Shown piece by piece: positions 48,727-58,168 of a stretch of 64,000 nt of DNA. A program made the translations under genes and the position numbers. This DNA is from Bifidobacterium miconis (GTDB taxonomy: Bacteria; Actinomycetota; Actinomycetes; Actinomycetales; Bifidobacteriaceae). The notes below the pieces were generated by a model. It was given only the letters and a program-made list of their open reading frames with translations, was not told the DNA's origin and ran no database searches. Position 1 is the first letter of the stretch; each line of letters begins with the position of its first letter. The DNA is taken from positions 1 to 64,000 of the forward strand of contig NZ_JAHBBH010000018.1 in assembly GCF_019331735.1 (NCBI RefSeq), written 5' to 3'.

Positions 48727-48748
48727 GATTTGCAAATCATATCGATAT
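48727..48748. promoter_or_regulatory. Two abutting perfect palindromes (right)
   Basis: GATTTGCAAATC (48727-48738) and ATATCGATAT (48739-48748), identical to the left arm. Confidence 0.55.
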
Positions 48749-48859
48749 AATTGTTTGCGATCACACACACGCGACCCCTGGGATGCTCCCCTGCCACACG
48801 GTCAATGGACACGCGCCCATAAAATCGAGAAGGATCGGAAAGCGCCCCCGTTCGCCCAT

Positions 48860-48917
48860 CACTTCTCAAAATTGTTGAGCAGTTTTCCTCCTAACTTCTC
48901 GACAATTTTGAGAAGTG
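48860..48917. promoter_or_regulatory. 16-bp inverted repeat in the kinase/msmK intergenic region (right)
   Basis: Identical arms and spacing to 15298-15355. Its near edge is 67 bases before the kinase start. Confidence 0.7.
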
Positions 48918-48983
48918 CGGCAATACGATCGGCGTCACGGCACACCCTGCCAGTCGAACGGATGTTTGGCTAGGATGGGAGCC

Positions 48984-51407
48984 ATGAGTGACTTGAACGC
49001 GTTGAATTTGCAGACGGGCGACATCGTCGGCGGCTATACGCTGGTGTCCCGTCTGGGGGCGGGGGCGATGGGCTCCGTCTGGCGCGCCCGCGACGACGGC
49101 GGCCAGGAGTACGCGATGAAGATTCTGCGCGATTCGCTGGCGGACGACGAGAACGCCGACATGGACGATGACGACGTTCGCGAACGCGTGACTGCCCGCG
49201 AACGGTTGCGCCGCGAGGCGATGGCGTTGAAGAAGGTCGATCACCCGGGCGTGTGCGGGATCGTCGACATGGAGCTGGACGATTCGCTCGCGTTCATCGT
49301 GACCGAGCTGATCGAGGGCCGCAACCTGCGCGACGACGTGAAGGCGAACGGCCGGTATGTCGGCGACGATCTGGAACGGTTGGCGCGCAAGCTGATCGAC
49401 GCGGTGAAGGCCGTGCATGCGGCCGGGATCGTGCACCGCGACATCAAGCCGACGAACGTGATGGTGTCGGCGTCCGGCCCGGTGTTGGTGGATTTCGGCA
49501 TTGCGATGACGGGCGGCGAGAGCCATGTGACGCGCACCGGTCTGGTGATGGGCACGCCGGGCTTCATCGCGCCGGAGATCATCGACGGCTAGGAGTCGGA
49601 CGATGGGACGGCCTGGTGGCACGTCGCGTCGGTGCTCGCGTTCGCCGCGACCGGCTCGCCGGTGTTCGGCACGAAGCCGATGATGGCGGTGCTGGAGCGC
49701 GCGGCCCGTGGCAATGCGAATCTGGTGGGACTGCCGGCGGGCAAGATGGCAGCGTTCCGTTCGGCATTGAACCCCGATCGCAGCAAACGTTGTACACCGG
49801 ACGAATTGCTGCATGCGATTGCAGTCGATGCGTTGAATCCGACCGTGTGGCAGGAGGCGGCGCTGGACAGCGGTGAGACGGAGGTGGTGCGCCCTTTTGA
49901 CGCGACGGGCGCGGGCAATCCGCGCCTGTTGTGGCGCGACGAACCGACCATCATCGCCGCCGAACGCAATCGTGCGATCACGCGGCCGAACGCGCCGATC
50001 AGCATGCAGACCCAGCCGAACGCTCCCGGCACCGGACTAGCCGCGGCGAGCAACGAAAGCACGGCGATCCTGCCTCCGATCGAACCGTCGGCGACCATGC
50101 CGCTGCAGTCGGCGCAACCACCGCAGCCGCCGCAACGGTCCGACGTCGAACACGCAGCATCGGAGCATCCCGTCGACCGGTTCCAGCCGACCGCAGCGGG
50201 TGGCCGACCGGCCCTGCGCAGGCTCGCAGGCACCTCCGAAACACCGGCGAGCCTGGGCACAGCCGCCGAACCGTCGCGCCCGCCGTCATCGTCGGCCATT
50301 CCGAACGTGGCGACCATCGTCATTCCGAACCGTCCCGCGCCGTCCGTGCCACGCACCACGGTCATGCCGGACGGTATGTCGCAACGAACGGACGCTGCCG
50401 ACGACGATCCCGCGCGCACGCAGACCATCGGCGACCTGCCGACCGAAACGCTCGCGACCGACGCCACGCAGGTCATATCGTCACCCGTCGCGAATCCCGA
50501 TGCCAACGTGCGCACGACGCGCACGGGAGGAGAGCCGGAGGCCACGCAGGCCATGCGACCGATGCCGACGACCGAACCGGCCAGCCGCATGGCTGACGAC
50601 ACGGACGGCACCATCAGCGCCGAACTTCAGCCGACCGATCAGCAACCGCCGTCCCTGCCGCCGCAGGACGAACAGTCGCAATGGCAGCAACCGACGTTCG
50701 AGGCCCCTTCCCCCGAATCGGTGGCGATTCGCCGCGGACAGTACCGTTCGCGCGGGCTGCTGCCGCTGTGGGCGCTGACGATTCCGGTCGCCGTGCTGGC
50801 CGCGTCCCTGCCGCTGGTCGCCGCGATGCTTGCGGCCGTGCTGCTCTGGATGATGTTCGCAGCCGGCTCCTCGACCGAAGCGGAACTGGTGGTCGCTTCC
50901 AGCCGCGGCGGCGGGCGCCGGCCAAGCGCCGTGAGGAGGCGCGCGCGTCTCCTGCCGAGGCATCTCGTGATGGCGTTACCGTTCGCCGCGTAGCGCACGG
51001 CGCTGTTCGCGGTGACGATGAGCGTTGTGACGCTGCTGGCGTCGTTGGAGTTGGGGCTGCAGATGACGTCGTTGGAACTGTTCGGCGTCGACTGGCTGTC
51101 GATCCCGATTCTGGACGCGTCGCCGCTGTCGGCCAGCGGCATGACACTGGCCGCGGGCGCGGCGATCGGCTGGATGCTGTCCGTGTTCTCCGCGAACGCG
51201 GCGACGGTGCGGCTCGGCGCGGGTACGCTGCGCGGGCTGAAGGAAGACGACTCGACGACTGACGTCACGGACGGGGACAACGGCCCCCAGATCACGCGCG
51301 CCCGTGTGCTGCGCGTGATCTGGGCGGCGCTGACGGCCGCGGCCGCGATCGCGCTCGGCGTGAACCCGATCATCAACTGGTGGCCGCTGATCAGCGGCAT
51401 CTGGTGA
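48984..51407 (+). pseudogene. Ser/Thr protein kinase with two in-frame stops (right copy)
   Basis: Same frame and length as the intact left copy. Codon 203 (Glu in the left) is TAG at 49590-49592, right after APEIIDG, and codon 670 is TAG at 50991-50993. Substitutions cluster at about 49590-50040 (for example DGTAWWHVAS for DVTDWWSVAS) and 50850-51110 (VASSRGGGRRPSAVRRRARLL region). The N-terminal 202 codons with all catalytic motifs are unchanged. All three open segments are in one frame, so this is a point-mutated copy, not a set of genes. Confidence 0.88.
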
Positions 51408-51425
51408 TAGCGGCACACCGGGCAT

Positions 51426-51476
51426 GACTACCCCTCAGTCAGCCTTCGGCTGCCAGCTCCCCTGACAAGGGGAGCT
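51426..51476. repeat. REP-like palindromic element (right, intact)
   Basis: Two adjacent hairpins: CAGCC-TTC-GGCTG (51440-51452) and AGCTCCCC-TGACAA-GGGGAGCT (51455-51476), preceded by a CCCCTCAGT box. The layout resembles dispersed intergenic palindromes I associate with bifidobacterial genomes. Copy number elsewhere cannot be judged from one window. Confidence 0.7.
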
Positions 51477-51613
51477 TAAATACGGTATACGGCATCTGGT
51501 GAACGCGCGGCAAACGCGCCGTCCGGACATGGTGAGGACATGAACGCTCTGGGCGGAGCCGTGCGGCAATCGGCTATCATGAGCGAGATTGTTGGGTTGA
51601 AAGGACTTTCATC

Positions 51614-52600
51614 ATGGCTCAGGATCCGAAGAAAACCGTCAAACGCAAATCGCGGGCCGACCGTCGCGCCGCCGAGGAGGCCCTCGCGCGCGCGGCTGAA
51701 GCGAAGGCGGCCAAGGAACGCAAGCAGCAGACCATCATCGGCGTGATCGCCGTGGCGATCGTGGCCGTGCTGATCATCGTCGCGGGCATCGCCGTGTTCA
51801 ATTCGACGCGCAAGTCCGCCGAGGAGCAGGCCAAGGCCAACATGTCCGTCACGGAGGCGTACAACGCGGTGCAGGCGGTGTCCGTCAAGCCGGAGCGAGC
51901 CGACAAGAAGGGCGGCATCCTCATCTCCAAGGACGGCTACGGCAAGTCGGTGGAGGGCGCGCCGACCGTGCAGGTGTACATGGACTTCATCTGCCCGGGC
52001 TGCGGTTCGCTCAACCGCCAGCTCGACCCGACGCTCATCAAGCTCATGAACGCCGGCCAGCTCAACCTGGATCTGCATTTCCTCTCGTTCATGGACAGCT
52101 ACTCGACCGACGACTATTCGAGCCGCGTGGCGAACTCCGCGCTGTACATCGCCGACCATGACGACGATCCGAACCACCTGCTCGAATACATCAAGAACGT
52201 GTACGCCGACGGCTTCCAGCCGGACGAGGGCAGCTCGTACAAGTCGGTGAGCGACGACAAGCTCAAGGAGCAGGCCGTGGCCGCGGGCGTGCCGCAGGAC
52301 GTGGCGGACAAGGCGTACGGCCGCGACTATCAGGATTGGCTGGACGCGATGAACACGTACACGCCGAAGCGCAAGGAACTGCTGAACACGAGCGGTTCGT
52401 ACGCCGGCTCGTTCACCACGCCGACCGTGATGATCAACGGCACGCGCTGGAACCTGTCGGACGTGTCGACGGCCGGCGTGACCGTGACGGACGGCTTCCT
52501 GCAGTCGATCGGCCTGGATTCGAGCAAGGTCGGCGACGCGAGCACGCTGCCGTCGATCGGCGCCGACAACAAGCCGATTTCGCTGACGACCGGCGAGTGA
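51614..52600 (+). CDS. Membrane-anchored DsbA-like thioredoxin-fold protein (right copy)
   Basis: 328 residues. A very basic, Ala-rich N-terminus (residues 1-40) is followed by one membrane helix (41-62) and an extracellular thioredoxin-like domain. Active-site motif CPGC lies at 127-130 in YMDFICPGCGSLN, and a cis-Pro-type loop in FTTPTVMING. This fits the DsbA/thioredoxin_4 family that forms or isomerises disulfides in exported actinobacterial proteins. The ATG follows AAAGGA. It sits downstream of the kinase on the same strand with 206 bases between, containing a REP-like element. Both arms are the same. Confidence 0.87.
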   Translation: MAQDPKKTVKRKSRADRRAAEEALARAAEAKAAKERKQQTIIGVIAVAIVAVLIIVAGIAVFNSTRKSAEEQAKANMSVTEAYNAVQAVSVKPERADKKGGILISKDGYGKSVEGAPTVQVYMDFICPGCGSLNRQLDPTLIKLMNAGQLNLDLHFLSFMDSYSTDDYSSRVANSALYIADHDDDPNHLLEYIKNVYADGFQPDEGSSYKSVSDDKLKEQAVAAGVPQDVADKAYGRDYQDWLDAMNTYTPKRKELLNTSGSYAGSFTTPTVMINGTRWNLSDVSTAGVTVTDGFLQSIGLDSSKVGDASTLPSIGADNKPISLTTGE

Positions 52601-52647
52601 TCGGCCGCCGCGCTATCGCCGTTGCACGACTGTCGCGATGATGCCTC

Positions 52648-52681
52648 GGGCCCGCCGTTTCCGGTTTCGGACGGCGGGCCC
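52648..52681. terminator. GC-rich hairpin after the DsbA-like gene (right)
   Basis: Same 11-bp stem and 12-base loop as 11534-11567, without a strong T run. Confidence 0.7.
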
Positions 52682-52710
52682 GCGCATATGCTCACTCATG
52701 CGGCCGATCC

Positions 52711-52885
52711 GCGTGACATTGGGGATAGCAACCCGCCGATACCAGCCGCAAAGTCACGCACAAGTGCCTCGTAGCGTGACATGGACGACAGTAAGCGTCC
52801 TCTACTGGAGCGAATGTCACGCCAGCGGGCCGTTTTGCGTGACATTCCTTCCAGTAACCATCCGCCACCGACCTCAATGTCACGC
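52711..52885. repeat. 63-bp-period array of GCGTGACA dyad boxes (right)
   Basis: Six 8-bp boxes alternate in orientation: GCGTGACA at 52711, 52774 and 52837; its complement TGTCACGC at 52815 and 52878, and AGTCACGC (one mismatch) at 52752. Start-to-start distances are exactly 41, 22, 41, 22, 41, so three units of 63 bp repeat. Sequence between boxes is mostly different, with weak conservation of AGTAA near unit positions 17-21. It lies between a terminator-like hairpin and the tRNA-Thr promoter. A protein-binding array is one reading; diverged tandem repeats are another. Confidence 0.85.
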
Positions 52886-52952
52886 GAAACGCTCCGGATG
52901 GTTCCTGCGGATCGCCGGCAGACGGTATGCGATAGGCATGACACCGGCCGAA

Positions 52953-52980
52953 TTGAACATTCGGGACTTGCTGGTATGCT
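52953..52980 (+). promoter_or_regulatory. Predicted tRNA-Thr promoter (right)
   Basis: TTGAAC (52953-52958), 16 bases, TATGCT (52975-52980). The leader hairpin GTTGCC/GGCAAC lies at 52996-53011 before the tRNA. Confidence 0.65.
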
Positions 52981-53017
52981 AGTCATTCGTCCAAGGTTGC
53001 CGGGTGGCAACGGGAAC

Positions 53018-53091
53018 GCCTCTTTAGCTCAGATGGCCAGAGCGGCCGCCTTGTAAGCGGCAGGTCGTCGGTTCGATCCCGACAAGAGGCT
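53018..53091 (+). tRNA. tRNA-Thr(TGT) (right)
   Basis: Same 74-base cloverleaf as the left copy, anticodon TGT, seven-pair acceptor stem 53018-53024 with 53084-53090. Confidence 0.95.
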
Positions 53092-53247
53092 CGTCGCGCG
53101 GCAAAACGTCGTATAGTAGATATGTACGCAATGCCGCGTTACAGCAAAACTTAACCCGAGTAAGCGAGTCCCAGAAGTCTTCCCCCAACTTGTGGCTTCT
53201 GGTGACGAGGGCAGGGCATTCCCCCAACCGGCTCTGCCCCTTATCAA

Positions 53248-53280
53248 GGGGGCGGGAATTTCCCCTTCTCTCCCGCCCCC
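53248..53280 (+). terminator. Terminator downstream of tRNA-Thr (right)
   Basis: GGGGGCGGGA (53248-53257) pairs with TCCCGCCCCC (53271-53280), followed by TTTTTCTTTT. The 307-base gap 53092-53398 otherwise holds a possible -10 (TACAAT, 53316) and the three 9-bp repeats. Confidence 0.85.
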
Positions 53281-53342
53281 TTTTTCTTTTCTCCAACGCT
53301 TTCAGATCGAACGGTTACAATGCGTGACGTAACGACGACTCT

Positions 53343-53369
53343 CAGATGAACCAGATGAATCAGATGACC
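53343..53369 (+). repeat. Three 9-bp tandem repeats upstream of the transglycosylase gene (right)
   Basis: CAGATGAAC, CAGATGAAT and CAGATGACC in a row, ending 29 bases before the ATG at 53399. Confidence 0.75.
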
Positions 53370-53398
53370 CGAAGCTGCGACACGGAAAGATGGTAACG

Positions 53399-55210
53399 AT
53401 GGCAAGACGGTGGACCCCGCAACGGTTTGTGAAGTTGCGTCGCATTCGCGTCGCGGCCAGTGCGCTCATCGTTCTGGCGGTGTCTCTGGGCATGTTCCAG
53501 CTCACGGCGCGCAAAACCGTGGCGATTACGGTCAACGGCGAAACCACGACGGTGACCACGTATGCAATGAGCGCGTCCCGACTGCTCGAATCGCAGGGCA
53601 TCGACGTCAAAACGCACGACATCGTCGAATCGAGCGCGGGCGGCGAAAAGCTCACAAACCACTCGGTCGTGACCGTGCAGAGCGCCTACCAGACCACCAT
53701 CAGCATCGACGGCCAGGAGGTCCCGTTCTGGACCACGGCCACCAGCGCGGCGCAGCTGCTCGGCTTCTTCGAGGCGAACGAGCACGCCGCCGCGAAGGTC
53801 ACCGTCAACATCGACAACATCTACAGCAAACTGACCGGCGGCCTCGTCATCAACGCGGATGGCCCGGTCACCGTCATCGCCGATGGCAAGAGCTCCGTCG
53901 CGCCGAACGGCAAGCTGCCGGCCGCGTCGATCCTCGATTCGAAGGGCATCACGCTCGGCAAGGAGGATCGCGTGAGCGTCGAGAAGGACGGCGGCAAGAC
54001 GATCCTGCGCGTGCAGCGCGTCACGCACGGCGAGGAGACGCGCACGGTCGCGATCCCGCACGGCACGCAGACGATCGAGGACCCGTCGCTCGCGGCCGGC
54101 ACGACCGTCGTGCGCCAGCAGGGCGAGGACGGCGAGAAACGGCAGACGTACAGCGTCACGTACGTGGACGGCAAGAAGGAGTCGGAACAGCTCAAGTCGG
54201 AAACGACGACGAAGATCGCGATCGACACGATCGTCGCGGTCGGCACGAAACAGCCGGAAACCAGCAAGAGCGACGACGCGAACGACACGTCCGGCAATGC
54301 GGACAGCAACGAGAACGGCGATGCCGAGAGCAAGAACGATGCGACGGGCGACGGATCGTCCGCAAACGGCTCGAACGGCACGACGGGCAGCAGCTCGTCG
54401 TCGAACGGGTCCGCGGACAAGAACACCGGTTCCGGCAGCGGCACGTCGTCCAACGGATCGTCGTCCAACGGATCGTCGAACGGCGGCACGTCGGGCAAGA
54501 CCGACAGTTCGGCGTCGGGATCGAACGGATCGGGCAACTCCGGCAACGGAACGTCCGGCAATACGAACGGCGGCACCGGCAACAACGGCAGCAAGCCGAA
54601 CAGCGGCTCGTCATCAGGCAACGGGTCGTCCGGCAATGCGGGCAACTCAGGCAACTCCGGCAATTCGAACAACGCGGGCAACGGCACGAGCGGCAACACC
54701 AACGCCAATAATTCGGGCAACTCAGGCAGCTCCGGCACCAACAACGGCGGTTCGGGCAACTCGAACACGAACTCCAATACCAATTCCGGCAGCAGCTCGA
54801 ACGACTCCAACTCGTCGTCCAACACCAACAGCGGCAGCGGTTCGAGCGGATCCGGCAGCGACTCCGGCAGCAGCGACGCCTCCAACGCGCGCCTGTGGCG
54901 CCCCACCGCCGCGCAGGCGCAGGCATACGCGGCCGGCGCCGCGGCCCAACGCGGCTGGACCGGCGATGACTGGACCGCGCTGGTCAAACTGTGGAACCGC
55001 GAATCCGGCTGGTCCTGGTCGGCCGAAAACGCGTCGTCGGGCGCCTACGGCATTCCCCAGGCGCTGCCCGGCAGCAAAATGGCGGATTTCGGCGCCGACT
55101 GGAAGAACGACGCGGCGGTCCAGATCGACTGGGGGCTGTCCTACATCGCGCAGCGCTACGGCACTCCGTCCAAGGCATGGGAGCATTCGGAAAAGGAAGG
55201 CTGGTACTGA
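53399..55210 (+). CDS. RpfB-like G5-domain lytic transglycosylase (right copy)
   Basis: 603 residues. ATG 53399 was preferred to ATG 53390 because GGAAAG sits nine bases upstream. An N-terminal membrane/signal helix (IRVAASALIVLAVSLGMFQL) is followed by DUF348 repeats of the RpfB type (VAITVNGETTTVTTYAMSAS; TTISIDGQEVPFWTTATSAA), then a G5 domain at about 203-275. A roughly 200-residue Ser/Gly/Asn/Thr linker (about 297-497) leads to a C-terminal SLT-type transglycosylase domain with catalytic Glu in LWNRESGWSW and the GAYGIPQALPGSKM segment. It cleaves peptidoglycan glycan strands outside the membrane. It differs from mycobacterial RpfB in its catalytic domain type. It leads the rsmA-ispE-LytR_C run. 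Confidence 0.88.
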   Translation: MARRWTPQRFVKLRRIRVAASALIVLAVSLGMFQLTARKTVAITVNGETTTVTTYAMSASRLLESQGIDVKTHDIVESSAGGEKLTNHSVVTVQSAYQTTISIDGQEVPFWTTATSAAQLLGFFEANEHAAAKVTVNIDNIYSKLTGGLVINADGPVTVIADGKSSVAPNGKLPAASILDSKGITLGKEDRVSVEKDGGKTILRVQRVTHGEETRTVAIPHGTQTIEDPSLAAGTTVVRQQGEDGEKRQTYSVTYVDGKKESEQLKSETTTKIAIDTIVAVGTKQPETSKSDDANDTSGNADSNENGDAESKNDATGDGSSANGSNGTTGSSSSSNGSADKNTGSGSGTSSNGSSSNGSSNGGTSGKTDSSASGSNGSGNSGNGTSGNTNGGTGNNGSKPNSGSSSGNGSSGNAGNSGNSGNSNNAGNGTSGNTNANNSGNSGSSGTNNGGSGNSNTNSNTNSGSSSNDSNSSSNTNSGSGSSGSGSDSGSSDASNARLWRPTAAQAQAYAAGAAAQRGWTGDDWTALVKLWNRESGWSWSAENASSGAYGIPQALPGSKMADFGADWKNDAAVQIDWGLSYIAQRYGTPSKAWEHSEKEGWY

Positions 55211-55345
55211 TCGCGTCGTCGCCCCCGCATGAGAGACAATGGCAGGCAGGACACGACCCCGAACACCGGCCCTGCAGCGGCCGGGCGCGCGGCTGAGCAT
55301 GCGGCCGGGCGCGCAATCGGGCAACCGCAGCAACGAGAGGTGAAC

Positions 55346-56308
55346 ATGAGCGAAGAACAGGAGCAGACGGCGGCGCAGGAACCGCAGGGACGCCTGCTGG
55401 GCGCGGCCGATATCCGCCGCATCGCGGCCGACGCGGGCATCAGCCCGACCAAGAAGTTCGGACAGAATTTCGTGATCGACCCGGGCACCGTGCGCCGCAT
55501 CGTGCGCGAGGCCGACGTGACGGCCGACACGCACGTCATGGAGGTCGGTCCCGGCCTCGGTTCGCTCACGCTCGCGATTCTCGAAACGGGCGCGGCGATG
55601 ACCGCGATCGAGATCGATCCGCCGGTCGCCGAACGGCTGCCGCGCACGATCGGAGAATTCATGCCGGACGCGGTCGACCGGTTCCGCGTCGTCAACCGCG
55701 ACGCGCTCACCGTGACTCCCGACAACGTCCCCGACTTCAACGGCGACGCGGCGTTCACGCTGGTCGCCAACCTGCCGTACAACGTGGCCACGCCGATCAT
55801 CCTGACGCTGCTGGAACGCTTCGCGAACCTCGATTCGTTCCTCGTGATGGTGCAGAAGGAGGTTGCCGACCGGCTCGCCGCCGAACCCGGCAACAAGATC
55901 TACGGCACGCCGAGCGTGAATGTCGCATAGTACGGCAAGGAACGCCGCGTGGGCAACATCGGCCGCAACGTTTTTTGGACGGCCCCGACCGTCGATGCCG
56001 CGCTCGTGCGCTTCGTTCGGCACACGCCCGACGAGCAGGCCGCGCTGGCCGGCGGCGCCGACCGCGAGGCCACGTTCCGCCTGATCGACGAGGCGTTCGG
56101 CCAGCGGCGCAAGACGCTGCACGCCGAATTGAAGAAAACCGTGCCGGCGGAGGCGTTCGAACGCGCCGGCATCGACCCGACCCGTCGCGGCGAGACGCTC
56201 ACGATCGCCGATTTCGCGCGGCTGGCCGCCGCGTGCGCCGCATGCGCGACCGAACATGGCGACGATTCGTCGGCCGCGTCCGCAACCACCGGAGCGGACC
56301 ATGACTGA
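55346..56308 (+). pseudogene. rsmA: 16S rRNA dimethyladenosine transferase, stop at codon 195 (right copy)
   Basis: The catalytic motifs match those in the left copy. A patch at 55905-56010 turns codon 195 (Trp in the left arm) into TAG (55928-55930) and gives VFWTAPTVDAALVRFVRH for VFWPAPNVDSALVRFDRH. The C-terminal part after codon 263, destroyed in the left, is normal here (ELKKTVPAEAF, GETLTIADFARLAAAC). A composite of the two arms gives a full-length enzyme of 320 residues. The stop overlaps the ispE ATG. Confidence 0.88.
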
Positions 56309-57452
56309 CACGCTCACTCCGGCCCGTCCGCGCGCCGATCGTCGCCGCACGGCGAGCGCCGCCTCGTCCGCAGCATCCGCTGCATCCGCTGCATCCGCAG
56401 CATCCGCTGCATCCGCTGCATCCGCTGCATCCGCAGCATCCGCTGTCAAGCCGAACGCCGCGCGGCACGTTCCCCCGCTCACGGTCAGCGTCGACGTGCC
56501 GGCCAAAACGAACCTGACCCTGCACGTCGGCGCGCCCCGCGCCGAATGGGGCGGGCGCCACGAACTCGATACGATCTACTGCGGCGTGGGCGTCTACGAC
56601 ACGATCACGGTCACGAGCAAGGAGCCCGGCAGCGGCTTCTCGCTCGACCTTGCCGGCGAGCACTTGGGCGATCTGGCGAGCACCGGCAGCGACATGCGGC
56701 GCAATCACGCCGTACTGGCCCTGTTCGCGCTCGCCGAAGCGTGCGGCCGCGAACCGGACGTGTCGCTGAACATCGAGAAGCGCATTCCCGTGGCCGCCGG
56801 ACTGGGCGGCGGTTCGGCCGACGCCGCTGGCGCGCTGCTGGCGCTCGACGAACTGTGGGACCTGCATTGGCCGATCGCCCGGCTGCGCGAGATCGCGGCC
56901 ACACTCGGCGCGGACATGCCGTTCTGCCTGACCGGCGGGTACGCGCGCGGCACCGGATTCGGCGAGCGGATCGAGGACATTCCCGCCGATTCGCCTGCCG
57001 CACGGCAGCTGAAGTCGCGCGGTTTCGCCGGACTGGCGATGATCGGCGCGTATGCGGACGCGTTGAGCACGCCGGCCGTGTACGCCGCGTTCGATCGGCT
57101 GGGAGCCGGCGACGGCGAGGAGAATCATTTGCAGCATGCGGCGATCGCGCTGCATCCGCGCAGCGGCGACGCGATACGCGAAGCGGTCGCGGCCGGCGCG
57201 CGGCAGGCGTTCGTGTCCGGCTCGGGACCGTCGGTCATCGCGTTCGTCGCCGACGAGCAGGCGGCCGCCGACGGGCGCCGCGCATGGACCGCATCGCACG
57301 CGGTCGACCGCATCCTCATGGCCCAGGCCCCAGCCGCGCCGCGGAGCAGAAGATTGTCGAATCCAGTACGGGCGAGTCAGACGATGAAGCTAAGGTTGAG
57401 ACAATCGAAGCGCCTGAACCACATACATACCGGAGGAGCGGGTCATGAGTGA
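56301..57452 (+). CDS. ispE: IspE with lost stop codon (right copy)
   Basis: The kinase domain is as in the left copy, but TAG is replaced by TTG at 57354-57356. The frame runs 32 codons further and overlaps the LytR_C start (57445), ending at 57452 (383 residues). Nearby changes (AAADGRRAW for AAADVRRAW, DRILMAQ for DRIIMAQ, PRSRR for PRIRR) fall in the same short cluster. The extension is not part of the family. Confidence 0.87.
   Translation: MTDTLTPARPRADRRRTASAASSAASAASAASAASAASAASAASAASAVKPNAARHVPPLTVSVDVPAKTNLTLHVGAPRAEWGGRHELDTIYCGVGVYDTITVTSKEPGSGFSLDLAGEHLGDLASTGSDMRRNHAVLALFALAEACGREPDVSLNIEKRIPVAAGLGGGSADAAGALLALDELWDLHWPIARLREIAATLGADMPFCLTGGYARGTGFGERIEDIPADSPAARQLKSRGFAGLAMIGAYADALSTPAVYAAFDRLGAGDGEENHLQHAAIALHPRSGDAIREAVAAGARQAFVSGSGPSVIAFVADEQAAADGRRAWTASHAVDRILMAQAPAAPRSRRLSNPVRASQTMKLRLRQSKRLNHIHTGGAGHE
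56373..56444 (+). repeat. Eight 9-bp tandem repeats inside ispE (right)
   Basis: Same eight-unit run as 7771-7842, base for base as far as I can see. Confidence 0.93.
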
Positions 57453-58152
57453 GCTATACGACGAGCGGCAGGCCCGCAAGGTCTACATGCGCCGGCGTCA
57501 GGTAAAGGTGTTCTCCGTCACCATCGTGCTGCTGGCCGCGGCGCTGGTGGTGGCGCTGATGTTCTACTTCCACCTGTTCGGTCTCGGCGTCGCCAAGACG
57601 GCGGCCGTGCAGCCCAACTACGGCGTGACCGCGCCGTGCGTGCCGAACGGCTCCGACGGCAAGGCGTCGAAGTATCCGGCCAACAACACCATCACCGTGC
57701 AGGTGGTGAACGGCACCGACCATCTGGGATTGGCCGGCGCGGTCACCGATGCGATGGAAAACCGCGGATTCGTCATGCAGGATGCGGGCACGCTGACCAA
57801 GCAGAAGGACGGCAAGGAAGTCCTCGACAAGGACGGCAATCCGATCGTGAACAGCGACGTCCAGCGCACGATCATCTACTTCGGCAAGAACGCGATCGCG
57901 CAGGCGTACACGGTGAACGCGAACTTCACGGATGCGGTGATGGTCATGGACGATCGCAGCGACATGCTGATCACGGTGGTGATCGGCGCGACGTTCAACG
58001 ATGTGAGCGCAAAGGATTCGGTGCCGGACACCGGCGATACCATCGAACGCCTCTCCGGATGCCGCGACGCCGTCAAGCTGGTCAGGCTGCCCAAGGCCGT
58101 CATCCACAAAGCCGTGGAGCCCTCCCAGGCAGCCGCCACCACCCAGCAGTAA
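57445..58152 (+). CDS. LytR_C-domain membrane protein (right copy, altered C-terminus)
   Basis: 235 residues, open. From about 57997 to 58130 the arm differs densely from the left: NDVSAKDSVPDTGDTIERLSGC, DAVKLVRLPKAVIHKAVEPSQ here against NDLTAKDSVPATGDTIESISGC, AADKMVNLPKSVIHTAVEPAQ. The N-terminal helix and the VNGTDHLGLAGAV motif are unchanged. Confidence 0.8.
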   Translation: MSELYDERQARKVYMRRRQVKVFSVTIVLLAAALVVALMFYFHLFGLGVAKTAAVQPNYGVTAPCVPNGSDGKASKYPANNTITVQVVNGTDHLGLAGAVTDAMENRGFVMQDAGTLTKQKDGKEVLDKDGNPIVNSDVQRTIIYFGKNAIAQAYTVNANFTDAVMVMDDRSDMLITVVIGATFNDVSAKDSVPDTGDTIERLSGCRDAVKLVRLPKAVIHKAVEPSQAAATTQQ

Positions 58153-58168
58153 GCCGGATGAGGATAAC

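Noticed and set aside
52711-52885. CRISPR-like array (regular palindromic boxes with variable sequence between)
   Set aside because: Only 8-bp boxes are conserved, there are just three 63-bp units, no 24-37-bp identical direct repeat, and no cas genes nearby.
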